Assembly (NCBI GenBank): GCA_002395235.1
Contig: DGWK01000004.1
Span: 755 to 38,185 of the forward strand
Length of the DNA: 37,431 bases
DNA from: Lachnospiraceae bacterium UBA4260
GTDB taxonomy: Bacteria > Bacillota > Clostridia > Lachnospirales > Lachnospiraceae
Reading direction: 5' to 3'
The notes under the pieces were generated by a model. That model saw only the letters and a list, made by a program, of their open reading frames with translations. It had not been told where the DNA came from and ran no database searches. The stretch's first letter is position 1; each line of letters starts with the position of its first letter. Made by a program: the position numbers and the translations under genes. Shown piece after piece: positions 31,446 through 37,431 of this stretch.

Positions 31446-32475
31446 ACTTCCGGCCAAGTTAGATCCGGCCCAAATATTGTCAGCCGACTTACTTCCGGCC
31501 AAGCCGCATAAGGCCAAGTCATCACCCGGGAAATCGTCCGGATCATCCTTCACGGAACTGAGGGCGGTCGACAATTTCTACCAGACTTCCCTGTTCTTCC
31601 CGATGCCCGCCGTGCTCGTCAGCACGCTTACAGACGAGGGGAAGACGACCTGCGGGCCGTACTCTCTTTTGGCACCGTTTTATGTGGCCGGAAAGGAGTA
31701 TTACGCGTTCATGCTGGAGTGCCGCAACTCCTCGAACACAGCCCAGAACCTCATCAAGTACAAGAAATGCGTCATCAACTTCCTGGATGACGAGCGGAAG
31801 ACCTTCAAGGAGATGGTGCGCCTGGGCTGGCCGGGCGATACGCCCGCCGAGAAGATGAAAGATTTCGCATTCCACCTCGAGAACGGACTTCGCAAGGCCG
31901 AGGATCCCAAGGGCACTTATCCGAAGGTGATCTCCGAGGCGCTGCAGGCCGTGGAGTGCACCTGGGTCGATACTCTCGACGGCGCGCAGGACGACGGCCC
32001 GCTCCCCGAAGGCGCGGACCACTATGAGCTCGAGAAGTACCACGACTTCAACGGCATCACATCGCCGTACGGAGCTCATTTTGTCCTTCGAATTGACAAA
32101 ATATTGATGAAACCCCGTTACCGCGACGCGATTGTAAACGGCGTGCGGGCGCAGGATTTCCCGCCGCTCCCGGTGGACTACGGCTACAGGGATTCCAAGA
32201 ACTTCTGGTACCACAAACACAGAAGGCTGCTGCCGGAGCTCCTCCCGCAGCGGCAGACCACCGTCCAGTCCGTCCGCTATGCGGCGAACCGCCTGCAGAC
32301 AGACGTGCAGTTCACAGACGCGGCCCTTGAGAAACTGGTCAAAGTCCCGCGCATCTTCCTGCCGACTGTCCTGAAGGGATGCGTCAGCTGGGCGGAAGAG
32401 AACAACGTCAAACTGATCGACGTGGAGCAGATGGACATCATCAACGACAAGAGATCCAAAGAAAAGAACAAATAA
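31429..32475 (+). CDS. Flavin reductase-like domain protein with a PCP_red-like C-terminal domain
   Basis: A 348-residue protein. Residues about 50-230 look like the flavin reductase-like (flavoredoxin, FMN-binding split barrel) fold: FFPMPAVLVSTLTDEGKTTC, GPYSLLAPFYVAG, SNTAQNLIKYKKCVINFLDD. The last 60 residues (FTDAALEKLVKVPRIFLPTV, then AEENNVKLIDVEQMD) resemble PCP_red, the small helical domain first seen in light-independent protochlorophyllide reductase. The start is taken as TTG at 31429 because AGAGGAGGAG lies just upstream; it overlaps tetR by 17 bases, showing tight coupling. It probably binds FMN and acts as a redox partner. Substrate unknown. Confidence 0.82.
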   Translation: MKSLFKLPAKLDPAQILSADLLPAKPHKAKSSPGKSSGSSFTELRAVDNFYQTSLFFPMPAVLVSTLTDEGKTTCGPYSLLAPFYVAGKEYYAFMLECRNSSNTAQNLIKYKKCVINFLDDERKTFKEMVRLGWPGDTPAEKMKDFAFHLENGLRKAEDPKGTYPKVISEALQAVECTWVDTLDGAQDDGPLPEGADHYELEKYHDFNGITSPYGAHFVLRIDKILMKPRYRDAIVNGVRAQDFPPLPVDYGYRDSKNFWYHKHRRLLPELLPQRQTTVQSVRYAANRLQTDVQFTDAALEKLVKVPRIFLPTVLKGCVSWAEENNVKLIDVEQMDIINDKRSKEKNK

Positions 32476-32481
32476 TGTCGA

Positions 32482-32537
32482 GGGGACGGTCTTCTGACAA
32501 CTTTTGCGCCGCAAAAGTTGTCAGAAGAACCGTCCCC
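32482..32537 (+). repeat. Long inverted repeat between operon genes
   Basis: Almost perfect 25-bp arms (GGGGACGGT-CTTCTGACAA... with ...TTGTCAGAAGAACCGTCCCC, one bulged base), centred on CTTTTGC-GCC-GCAAAAG. It lies between the flavin reductase-like gene and the SDR gene. GGGGACGGTTCTT-type sequences are known as dispersed repeats in Firmicutes. It has no T run, so it is a stabilising or processing hairpin rather than a standard terminator. Confidence 0.85.
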
Positions 32538-32560
32538 ATGACAGAAAGGAGAACATAACT

Positions 32561-33421
32561 ATGAAAATCTTACTGGCAGGAGCGTTCGGCAATCTTGGAA
32601 TCGAGATCCTGAAAGTCCTCTGCGAAGCCGGCCACGAAGTCATCGCGGCAGATCTCAGGGAGAAAGAGAACAACGGGCTCGAGGGCAAATACACCTTCCG
32701 CGCCATCGACGCGACCAAGAAAGAGACCATGAAAGGCATCTGCGATGGAGCCGAGGTCGTCATCACGACTATGGGCCTCACCACGTCTTCCACGAAATTC
32801 ACCGCCTATGACATCGACTACCAGGGCAACATGAACCTCCTTGAGGAGGCCAAGGCAGCCGGGATCAAAAAATTCAACTACATCTCGGTCATCGCCTGCA
32901 AAGAGCCCGGCGCAGAGAAAGTGCCCATGCTGCACGCCAAGGCCATGTTCGAGGACGAGCTGGTGAAGAGCGGTCTCGAGTATGTGATCTACCGCCCGAC
33001 CGGCTATTTCTACGACATTGCCAAAGTATTCAAGCCCTACATTGACAAGGGCGAGATGCAGCTGCTCAAGGGCTACCACGGTGTGAAAGCCAATGTCGTG
33101 GACTGCCCTGATTTCGCGGCCTTCATCGCGGAGCACATGATGGACACGAACGCGATCTACGAGGTCGGCGGCAAAGAGACCTACACCTACGAGGAGATGG
33201 CCAAGCTCTGCTTCCGCGCGGCCGGAAAGCCCGTAATCATCAAGGACAGCCCGATCTGGATGTTCTCTATTTTGGCAAACCTGCCTAAGATCAAGAAGGC
33301 CGGCAAGCATGACATCATCCTGTTCTCAAAGTGGACACTGTCCCACGACCTTGTGGGCAAAGATGTGACCGGAGACCATTCCTTCAAGGAATACATTGAA
33401 GAATACTTCGGGAGGAAATAA
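32561..33421 (+). CDS. NAD(P)-binding SDR protein, NmrA/atypical epimerase type
   Basis: The 286-residue protein has an N-terminal Rossmann motif, MKILLAGAFGNLGIEILKVL (GxxGxxG-like GAFGNLG), and then EVIAADLREKE. KFNYISVIACKEPGAEKVPM and LEYVIYRPTGYFYDI are typical of atypical extended SDRs (NmrA-like, NAD-dependent epimerase/dehydratase-like). No clear YxxxK pair is visible, so it may act on a substrate in a non-classical way or sense redox state. AGAAAGGAG sets the start. It sits three bases before the next gene. Confidence 0.87.
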   Translation: MKILLAGAFGNLGIEILKVLCEAGHEVIAADLREKENNGLEGKYTFRAIDATKKETMKGICDGAEVVITTMGLTTSSTKFTAYDIDYQGNMNLLEEAKAAGIKKFNYISVIACKEPGAEKVPMLHAKAMFEDELVKSGLEYVIYRPTGYFYDIAKVFKPYIDKGEMQLLKGYHGVKANVVDCPDFAAFIAEHMMDTNAIYEVGGKETYTYEEMAKLCFRAAGKPVIIKDSPIWMFSILANLPKIKKAGKHDIILFSKWTLSHDLVGKDVTGDHSFKEYIEEYFGRK

Positions 33422-33423
33422 AA

Positions 33424-34251
33424 ATGCTGCATCTGGATCCCTCATATATTGGCAAAGTATGGCCGACCTTCATGTGGACAGTGACGATCGTCTCGGCGCT
33501 CGGCTGCTGCATGGGCTTTCACGAATTTGTCTGGTTCATGTCCGTGGGTTACGGCTTCTCGGTCATGTGCATCGGTATTTTCCACCTGATCTTCGGCTTT
33601 GTTAACGGAAGCCTGACTCCGGCGACGGCGGTCATGGCGGTGCTTTTCGCGATTTACGGTTATAGGCTGGGCGGCTATCTTTTGAAACGTGAGCTGACCA
33701 ATGCAGCATACCGCAAGACGCTGGAATCCACCGGTTCCACCAAGCGCATGCCGATCCCGGTCTCCCTCTTCATGTGGGCTTTCTGCACATGGCTGTACGT
33801 AGCGGAGACTTCCGCGGTGACATACCGGGTCATTAACCAGGCCGGAGACAACTTCTTCGCGTGGATCGGCGCACTGATCATGGCACTGGCCATCTACGGG
33901 GAAGCGACGGCTGACCACCAGAAATCCGCGGCAAAAAAGATCAACCCCAAGCGCTTCTGCGACACGGGACTTTACAAATACGTGCGCTGCCCGAACTACT
34001 TCTCCGAGATTCTGTTCTGGTTCGGCGTGACGGTCTCCGGCATCGGTGCCGTGCAGGGCAAGCAGTGGATCATGGTGCTCGTTGCTTTCGTCCTGATCAC
34101 ATTTGTCATGTACAATTCCGCACAGCGCCTGGAGCTGCGGCACGAGAAGTCCTACGGCCTGGACCCGGAATACCAGAAGTATTCCGACACAGTGCCGCTC
34201 CTGTTCCCGTTTTCCAAGCAGTATCATTCCATGAAGGTGTACAGAGACTAA
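33424..34251 (+). CDS. DUF1295 / steroid 5-alpha-reductase-like membrane protein
   Basis: A 275-residue membrane protein with about six or seven hydrophobic segments. The C-terminal part, GEATADHQKSAAKKINPKRF, CDTGLYKYVRCPNYFSEILFW and QRLELRHEKSYGLDPEYQKY, is the hallmark of DUF1295, related to steroid 5-alpha-reductase and isoprenylcysteine methyltransferase folds. These enzymes act on lipid-like substrates in the membrane, using NADPH or S-adenosylmethionine. Here the neighbours are redox proteins, so an NADPH-linked reduction is the more likely role. GGAGG overlaps the end of the SDR gene. Confidence 0.88.
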   Translation: MLHLDPSYIGKVWPTFMWTVTIVSALGCCMGFHEFVWFMSVGYGFSVMCIGIFHLIFGFVNGSLTPATAVMAVLFAIYGYRLGGYLLKRELTNAAYRKTLESTGSTKRMPIPVSLFMWAFCTWLYVAETSAVTYRVINQAGDNFFAWIGALIMALAIYGEATADHQKSAAKKINPKRFCDTGLYKYVRCPNYFSEILFWFGVTVSGIGAVQGKQWIMVLVAFVLITFVMYNSAQRLELRHEKSYGLDPEYQKYSDTVPLLFPFSKQYHSMKVYRD

Positions 34252-34261
34252 GGGGCCGACT

Positions 34262-34891
34262 ATGAAAGAATACAGTATACCTATGGCGGTTTTTGATCTG
34301 CTGCCGGTCGTCTTCTTCATAGCGGGAACGATGACGATCGCCGGCGACATGAAGCATAAAATGACCCTTCCTGCCAGGGTCCTCTTCGAGGGAGGGAGCT
34401 GGATCGTCTGCGCGGCCGGGATACTTAAAGCGCTCTACAAGTTGATTTATTCTCTGGGCCTGGGAGACCTCACATGGATGAGCGGACAGTTCTTCTATAA
34501 CCAGGCGTTCGGATTCCTTCTGGCAGGCGTCGGACTTACGCTTGCGGTGACGCAGCTGGACAAGTCGCAGGGCGGTTCGGGTTCCGGCGGTTCCGGTAAG
34601 CTTCACTCCATAGTGCCGATTCCGATCATGGCCCTTGTGGGGATCATGGTGGTGGGACTTGCCGCGCTGGATGCTTCCCTCTGCTTTCTCGCAGCCAGGT
34701 TAAAAAAGCGAAACGCGCTGGTCCTCTTCATCTTCAGCTTTTTCATGTGCCTCGGCATGGGATATCTCTCCTCGAGAAACTTTGAAAAAGCGTCCATGAA
34801 CTGGATCGCGGAGGGCGTCAATGCAGTGGGGCAGTTCGCTTTTTTAGCCGGGTGCCACATATTGCATGAGGCGGGGCTTGATAAGCTGTGA
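34262..34891 (+). CDS. Membrane protein of unknown function
   Basis: A 209-residue protein with about five or six hydrophobic segments (for example residues 7-25, 43-60, 80-98, 117-146 and 156-170) and a Gly/Ser-rich cytoplasmic or external loop (KSQGGSGSGGSGK, about 102-114). No family recognised. It follows the DUF1295 gene by ten bases and so belongs to the tetR operon. It may anchor or pass electrons to the other redox proteins, but no cofactor motif is visible. Confidence 0.78.
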   Translation: MKEYSIPMAVFDLLPVVFFIAGTMTIAGDMKHKMTLPARVLFEGGSWIVCAAGILKALYKLIYSLGLGDLTWMSGQFFYNQAFGFLLAGVGLTLAVTQLDKSQGGSGSGGSGKLHSIVPIPIMALVGIMVVGLAALDASLCFLAARLKKRNALVLFIFSFFMCLGMGYLSSRNFEKASMNWIAEGVNAVGQFAFLAGCHILHEAGLDKL

Positions 34892-34951
34892 CCCGGCAGG
34901 ACAGACATCATCTGTGATGGGCAAAACAGACATCATTTGGAGGAAAACACA

Positions 34952-35626
34952 ATGAGCAAACACATCGATCTCGGGCAGTATACAGTGGATTCGCTGGAGA
35001 GCTATTTTGACCTTGTGCCGAAGGACCTCGGAGCGGACGCGCGCCTTTCAAAGCGGGGCATGACATTTGAGACAAAGAGCTGGGAGATCAGCGGCATCGG
35101 ACATCTGTGCGTGCTGCGGATGAACGCGTTCTTCGGGCTGATGAAGATGGAGACGATCGTGATCGCGCCTTTCGAGGCGGACCTGCCGCTCTACAACGCG
35201 GACTGGGTGAATGCTTTCGGGACAGAGACGCAGATGGCGGAGCTCTACGACACTCAGCTCGAGCCGTGGCCCGAGGAATCCAAGGGGAAGTTTGACGAGA
35301 TCAAGGCGGCGTCCGCCGGCCTTCCGGACGCTCCGACGGGCGAGCACTGGTATGATGCGGTCCTGTACCCCTGCTCGGTCCACAAAAAGGGCAAAGGCCT
35401 GACAGACCGCTTCAACAAACTGGCAAAAGAGTACACAGACCTGTTCGTCGCGGAGCTCACGGCGGCGGAGAAATGCCCGGCAGATGAGAAGAAGGCCCGT
35501 GTCAGCGCGTTCGCCCACAAGCTCGTCGAGAATGACGGGCCGGCAGTCAGCATGATGGAGAAGCTGTTCGGCAAAGAAACAATGCAGAGGATTGTGCTCA
35601 GACATATGTATGGGGTGGAAATCTGA
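34952..35626 (+). CDS. Unknown protein, faintly similar to ferredoxin-dependent bilin reductases
   Basis: The 224-residue soluble protein has no family I can name with confidence. The segment METIVIAPFEADLPLYNADW followed by VNAFGTE and ELYDT recalls the core of ferredoxin-dependent bilin reductases (PcyA/PebA pattern: P..E.DLP..x.DLV..G), and the later NKLAKEYTDLFVAELTAAE could be the matching helix. This resemblance is by eye and weak. GGAGG at 34939-34943 supports the ATG at 34952. It is the last gene of the tetR operon; just upstream ACAGACATCAT occurs twice (34901 and 34926). Confidence 0.7.
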   Translation: MSKHIDLGQYTVDSLESYFDLVPKDLGADARLSKRGMTFETKSWEISGIGHLCVLRMNAFFGLMKMETIVIAPFEADLPLYNADWVNAFGTETQMAELYDTQLEPWPEESKGKFDEIKAASAGLPDAPTGEHWYDAVLYPCSVHKKGKGLTDRFNKLAKEYTDLFVAELTAAEKCPADEKKARVSAFAHKLVENDGPAVSMMEKLFGKETMQRIVLRHMYGVEI

Positions 35627-35640
35627 GTTCACTGGAGACT

Positions 35641-35802
35641 GGTCCCACCAGGAAATTGGAACTGCTGGTTTTCGTCGGAAGGATTCTGAGGGGCGGTTCC
35701 ACCATAAAATTAGGTTTGATGGTTTTTGTACGAAGATTTTTGGAGTTTAGATCCACTAGAAAGCAAAAACTTTTGCTTTTTGGTGAAGTGAAAGCTGATT
35801 TT
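35641..35802 (+). repeat. Three 54-bp tandem hairpin repeats
   Basis: Units begin at 35641 (GGTCCCACCA), 35695 (GGTTCCACCA) and 35749 (AGATCCACTA), period 54. Unit 1 folds with ACCAG / CTGGT and unit 2 with ACCAT / ATGGT, so the stem is kept though the bases change; unit 3 has its own hairpin AGCAAAA / TTTTGCT. TTCGTACGAA-like sequence recurs near the unit ends and again at 35804-35814. The whole gap 35627-35922 has no gene; apart from these repeats it holds GGGTCTGACCC (35882-35892). Confidence 0.7.
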
Positions 35803-35922
35803 TCTTCGTACGAAAGAGGATGAAATCAAGTTCTTGATGGAATCGCCCCACTAAAACCCTCCACTAAAAGAACTGTAAGGGGGGTCTGACCCGGGATTCG
35901 CAGTTTGTGGAACTAAAAGCAG

Positions 35923-36441
35923 ATGAGACTACTATTTGAAATGGACAAAAAGGATTATGGCGAATGCATCCGTTCTTTTACGCGGGATTCTGCCAGAAGT
36001 ATCATTATCAGAAACGGTAAGATCGCCATGATCCACAGCCTGAAGTATGACTACTATAAATTCCCGGGCGGGGGGATCGAACCCGGAGAAAGCAACGTCG
36101 ATGCACTGATCAGGGAGACAGCCGAAGAAGCAGGCCTGACCGTGATCCCAGATTCTATACGAGAATATGGGTATGTCCACCGGATTCAGAAGAGCACGGT
36201 GGAGGTGGATGAGTTTTTTATACAGGACAACTATTATTACCTTTGTGACGTGGAAGATGGTGTCAAACCGCAGAAACTGGATGACTACGAATCGGACGAG
36301 CATTTTACTTTGGAATATGTAATGCCTGAATCCGCTATCCTCAGCAACCGGACCAAAGACCATGGGCCAAAGGATCCAGTAATGCTTGAACGGGAGGCAC
36401 GGGTCCTTGAAATGTTGCTTTCTGACGGGCTGATAGACTGA
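35923..36441 (+). CDS. NUDIX hydrolase
   Basis: The 172-residue protein carries the Nudix box at residues 49-72: GGGIEPGESNVDALIRETAE then EAGL, fitting G-x5-E-x7-REUxEExGU except for Thr at the first U position. FPGG precedes it, and SIIIRNGKIAMIHS is the usual first strand. It would hydrolyse a nucleoside diphosphate linked to another group, with Mg2+. The substrate is unknown. Both ATGs, at 35923 and 35941, have poor ribosome binding sites; the first is listed. Confidence 0.92.
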   Translation: MRLLFEMDKKDYGECIRSFTRDSARSIIIRNGKIAMIHSLKYDYYKFPGGGIEPGESNVDALIRETAEEAGLTVIPDSIREYGYVHRIQKSTVEVDEFFIQDNYYYLCDVEDGVKPQKLDDYESDEHFTLEYVMPESAILSNRTKDHGPKDPVMLEREARVLEMLLSDGLID

Positions 36442-36528
36442 CAAATTCCTGGCTTGCATGGATAATAATAAACGCACATGTGTCGGATACAAAAGTCTGC
36501 CAAGGAAGCAAGAAGTTATGCTCAGAAC

Positions 36529-36568
36529 CCCTCCGTTCATCTGCCACGGGAACCCGGGATTCGGAGGG
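36529..36568 (+). promoter_or_regulatory. Hairpin that could mask the ribosome binding site of the next gene
   Basis: CCCTCCG at 36529-36535 can pair with CGGAGGG at 36562-36568. The second arm contains GGAGGG, the ribosome binding site for the ATG at 36576. Inner GGG/CCC pairs add stability. Folding could limit translation. Confidence 0.5.
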
Positions 36569-36575
36569 AAGTATT

Positions 36576-36911
36576 ATGGATTTTCTGGCAAGTAAAGTAA
36601 CAACAATATTGATCATTATCAATATCGGGATTTTCCTGCTTGAGACAAAAGACGGCGGAAGCACGAACAGGGACGTCGCGCTGAAATACGGTGCTCAATA
36701 TCAGCCTCTTATCAGGCAGGGGCAGTATTACAGGCTGTTTACGGCGATGTTCCTTCACTTCGGAGTCTACCACCTGCTGTTCAATATGTACGCGCTCTCG
36801 GCGATCAACCTGATTTACGGTCTGTCGTCGAAGCGGATCAACATGATGTCGCATGCGGGAGGATTTGTCGGCGGAGCGGCGATCATGGCGGTGATCATGG
36901 CTGTGCGCTGA
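36576..36911 (+). CDS. Internally deleted rhomboid-like membrane protein, catalytically dead
   Basis: The 111-residue protein begins like a rhomboid protease: TTILIIINIGIFLLE, YGAQYQPLIRQGQYYRLFTA and MFLHFGVYHLLFNMYAL. It then jumps to INLIYGLSSKRINMMSHAGG and FVGGAAIMAVI, the sixth-helix region with the catalytic His (HAGG). The part between, which should carry GASG with the catalytic Ser, is missing, while the frame is kept. Rhomboids usually have about 190-220 residues in this core. It is therefore either a pseudogene with an in-frame deletion or a small inactive rhomboid. GGAGGG precedes the ATG. Confidence 0.8.
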   Translation: MDFLASKVTTILIIINIGIFLLETKDGGSTNRDVALKYGAQYQPLIRQGQYYRLFTAMFLHFGVYHLLFNMYALSAINLIYGLSSKRINMMSHAGGFVGGAAIMAVIMAVR

Positions 36912-36940
36912 AACAGCGTCGCGGTCAAATGGTCCCGGGA

Positions 36941-36972
36941 GGCGCAGCGGCTCGTTCTGCGAGTTTCAACAA
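36941..36972 (+). repeat. Partial copy of the structured repeat (terminal hairpin)
   Basis: GGCGCAGCGGCTCG is identical to 6781-6794 of copy A, followed by TTCTGCGAGTTTCAA, which folds as GGCTCGT-TCT-GCGAGTT. It lies about 30 bases before the next start codon, as does the copy near 7784. Confidence 0.65.
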
Positions 36973-36994
36973 TATAAAAAATGGAGGTAAAAAA

Positions 36995-37153
36995 ATGGGG
37001 AAAAAGGTAATCAAGAGCAAGCGCACATCATACGGCCTGATAGAAGTTAGGGAGTCCGGTGTACTCGGATGGTATGCTCTGTATATCAACGGCGAGTTAA
37101 AAGAACAGTCCGCAGATAAGGATTATATCCTGAAACAATATGATAAGTACTGA
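36995..37153 (+). CDS. Small protein of unknown function
   Basis: A 52-residue protein with a basic N-terminus (MGKKVIKSKRTSYG) and the pattern YGLIEVRESGVLGWYALYIN then GELKEQSADKDYILKQYDKY, which reads like a small beta-domain plus a C-terminal helix. ATGGAGGTAAAAAA gives an excellent ribosome binding site, which supports a real gene despite its size. No family recognised. The stretch 37154-37322 after it holds no gene; a CCCC-ACGTC-GGGG hairpin lies at about 37214-37226. Confidence 0.7.
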   Translation: MGKKVIKSKRTSYGLIEVRESGVLGWYALYINGELKEQSADKDYILKQYDKY

Positions 37154-37322
37154 TAGTCCGTAAAATACGGCAAAACGACAAAAATCTGTCGATAAATTTC
37201 ATGAGTAAAACACCCCCACGTCGGGGTCAGCCTATTACACGGAAGTAAAGAGTTCCTGTTTTGCGTAAAGATGTATTGCGAAATGTGATAAAGCAGAAAA
37301 CACAAAATGTTCACAGACATTA

Positions 37323-37349
37323 TTAGCACTCTCCATTGACGAGTGCTAA
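37323..37349 (+). promoter_or_regulatory. CIRCE operator (HrcA binding site)
   Basis: TTAGCACTC-N9-GAGTGCTAA, a perfect match to the CIRCE consensus. HrcA binds here and represses chaperone genes until heat shock. The controlled gene, most likely groES-groEL or hrcA-grpE-dnaK, lies beyond the right edge. Confidence 0.96.
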
Positions 37350-37364
37350 TAATAGTGATATAAC
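37336..37364 (+). promoter_or_regulatory. Heat-shock promoter overlapping CIRCE
   Basis: TTGACG at 37336-37341, 17-base spacer, TATAAC at 37359-37364. The -35 box lies in the CIRCE spacer and right arm, so HrcA binding would block RNA polymerase. Transcription reads rightward out of the window; no start codon with a ribosome binding site is seen before 37431. Confidence 0.85.
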
Positions 37365-37431
37365 ATAATCAGAACAAGGAACAGAGAAGATCAGAGCTGA
37401 TCCAACCCCTCCTTCCCTTGCTCAGAAACAT

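Noticed and set aside
35882..35892. GGGTCTGACCC as a terminator
   Set aside because: The stem is short and no T run follows; it may be only a small repeat.

Overview
The window looks like the chromosome of a Gram-positive anaerobe of class Clostridia, most likely a Lachnospiraceae-type gut or rumen bacterium. This rests on strong AGGAGG ribosome binding sites with some TTG and GTG starts, moderate GC, a mannose-family PTS, BspA-type leucine-rich repeats, a clostripain-type peptidase and a CIRCE heat-shock operator. The genus cannot be named from sequence alone.

Region 1 (1-3760) is a scarred mobile or defence region. A phage lysis cassette (endolysin cut by the window edge, holin) lies on the minus strand. 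It is followed by a type I restriction gene hsdR broken into an N-terminal piece (minus) and a C-terminal piece (plus), placed back to back with the middle missing. Next comes a complete type III toxin-antitoxin locus: consensus promoter, three 34-nt antitoxin RNA repeats, terminator, and a ToxN/AbiQ-like toxin.

Region 2 (3800-6950) holds two unrecognised proteins that may share a small domain, one of them an HTH plus TPR protein of 695 residues. It also holds the first copy of a structured dispersed repeat.

Region 3 (6954-17709) is a carbohydrate locus. It contains a Cof-type HAD phosphatase, two membrane-anchored sugar-binding proteins without permeases that flank a NarL/DesK-type two-component system, then a mannose-family PTS (EIIA, EIIB, EIIC, EIID). 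An intercistronic terminator follows, then a small membrane protein, an HPr-like protein lacking both His15 and Ser46, and a fusion of mannose-6-phosphate isomerase with a ROK sugar kinase. The likely logic is sugar sensing outside the cell, PTS uptake, and conversion to fructose-6-phosphate.

Region 4 (17710-26005) starts with an inverted copy of the structured repeat. It then has a 1770-residue surface protein joining an alpha/beta hydrolase, a C11 (clostripain) peptidase and BspA-type leucine-rich repeats, translationally coupled to a lipoprotein with an OmpA-like domain.

Region 5 (26006-30666) contains a decayed thioredoxin-type gene, an AlkD-like DNA glycosylase, a zinc-ribbon protein, a bile acid:sodium symporter family transporter, an unknown protein, a probable flavodoxin remnant and TenA on the minus strand.

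Region 6 (30849-35626) is an apparent operon starting with a TetR repressor whose promoter carries a 14-bp palindrome. It continues with a flavin-reductase-like protein that has a PCP_red-like tail, an NmrA-type SDR, a DUF1295 membrane protein, an unknown membrane protein and a protein faintly resembling ferredoxin-dependent bilin reductases. Region 7 (35627-37431) has 54-bp tandem hairpin repeats, a NUDIX hydrolase, an internally deleted rhomboid, a small protein, and a CIRCE-controlled promoter reading out of the window.
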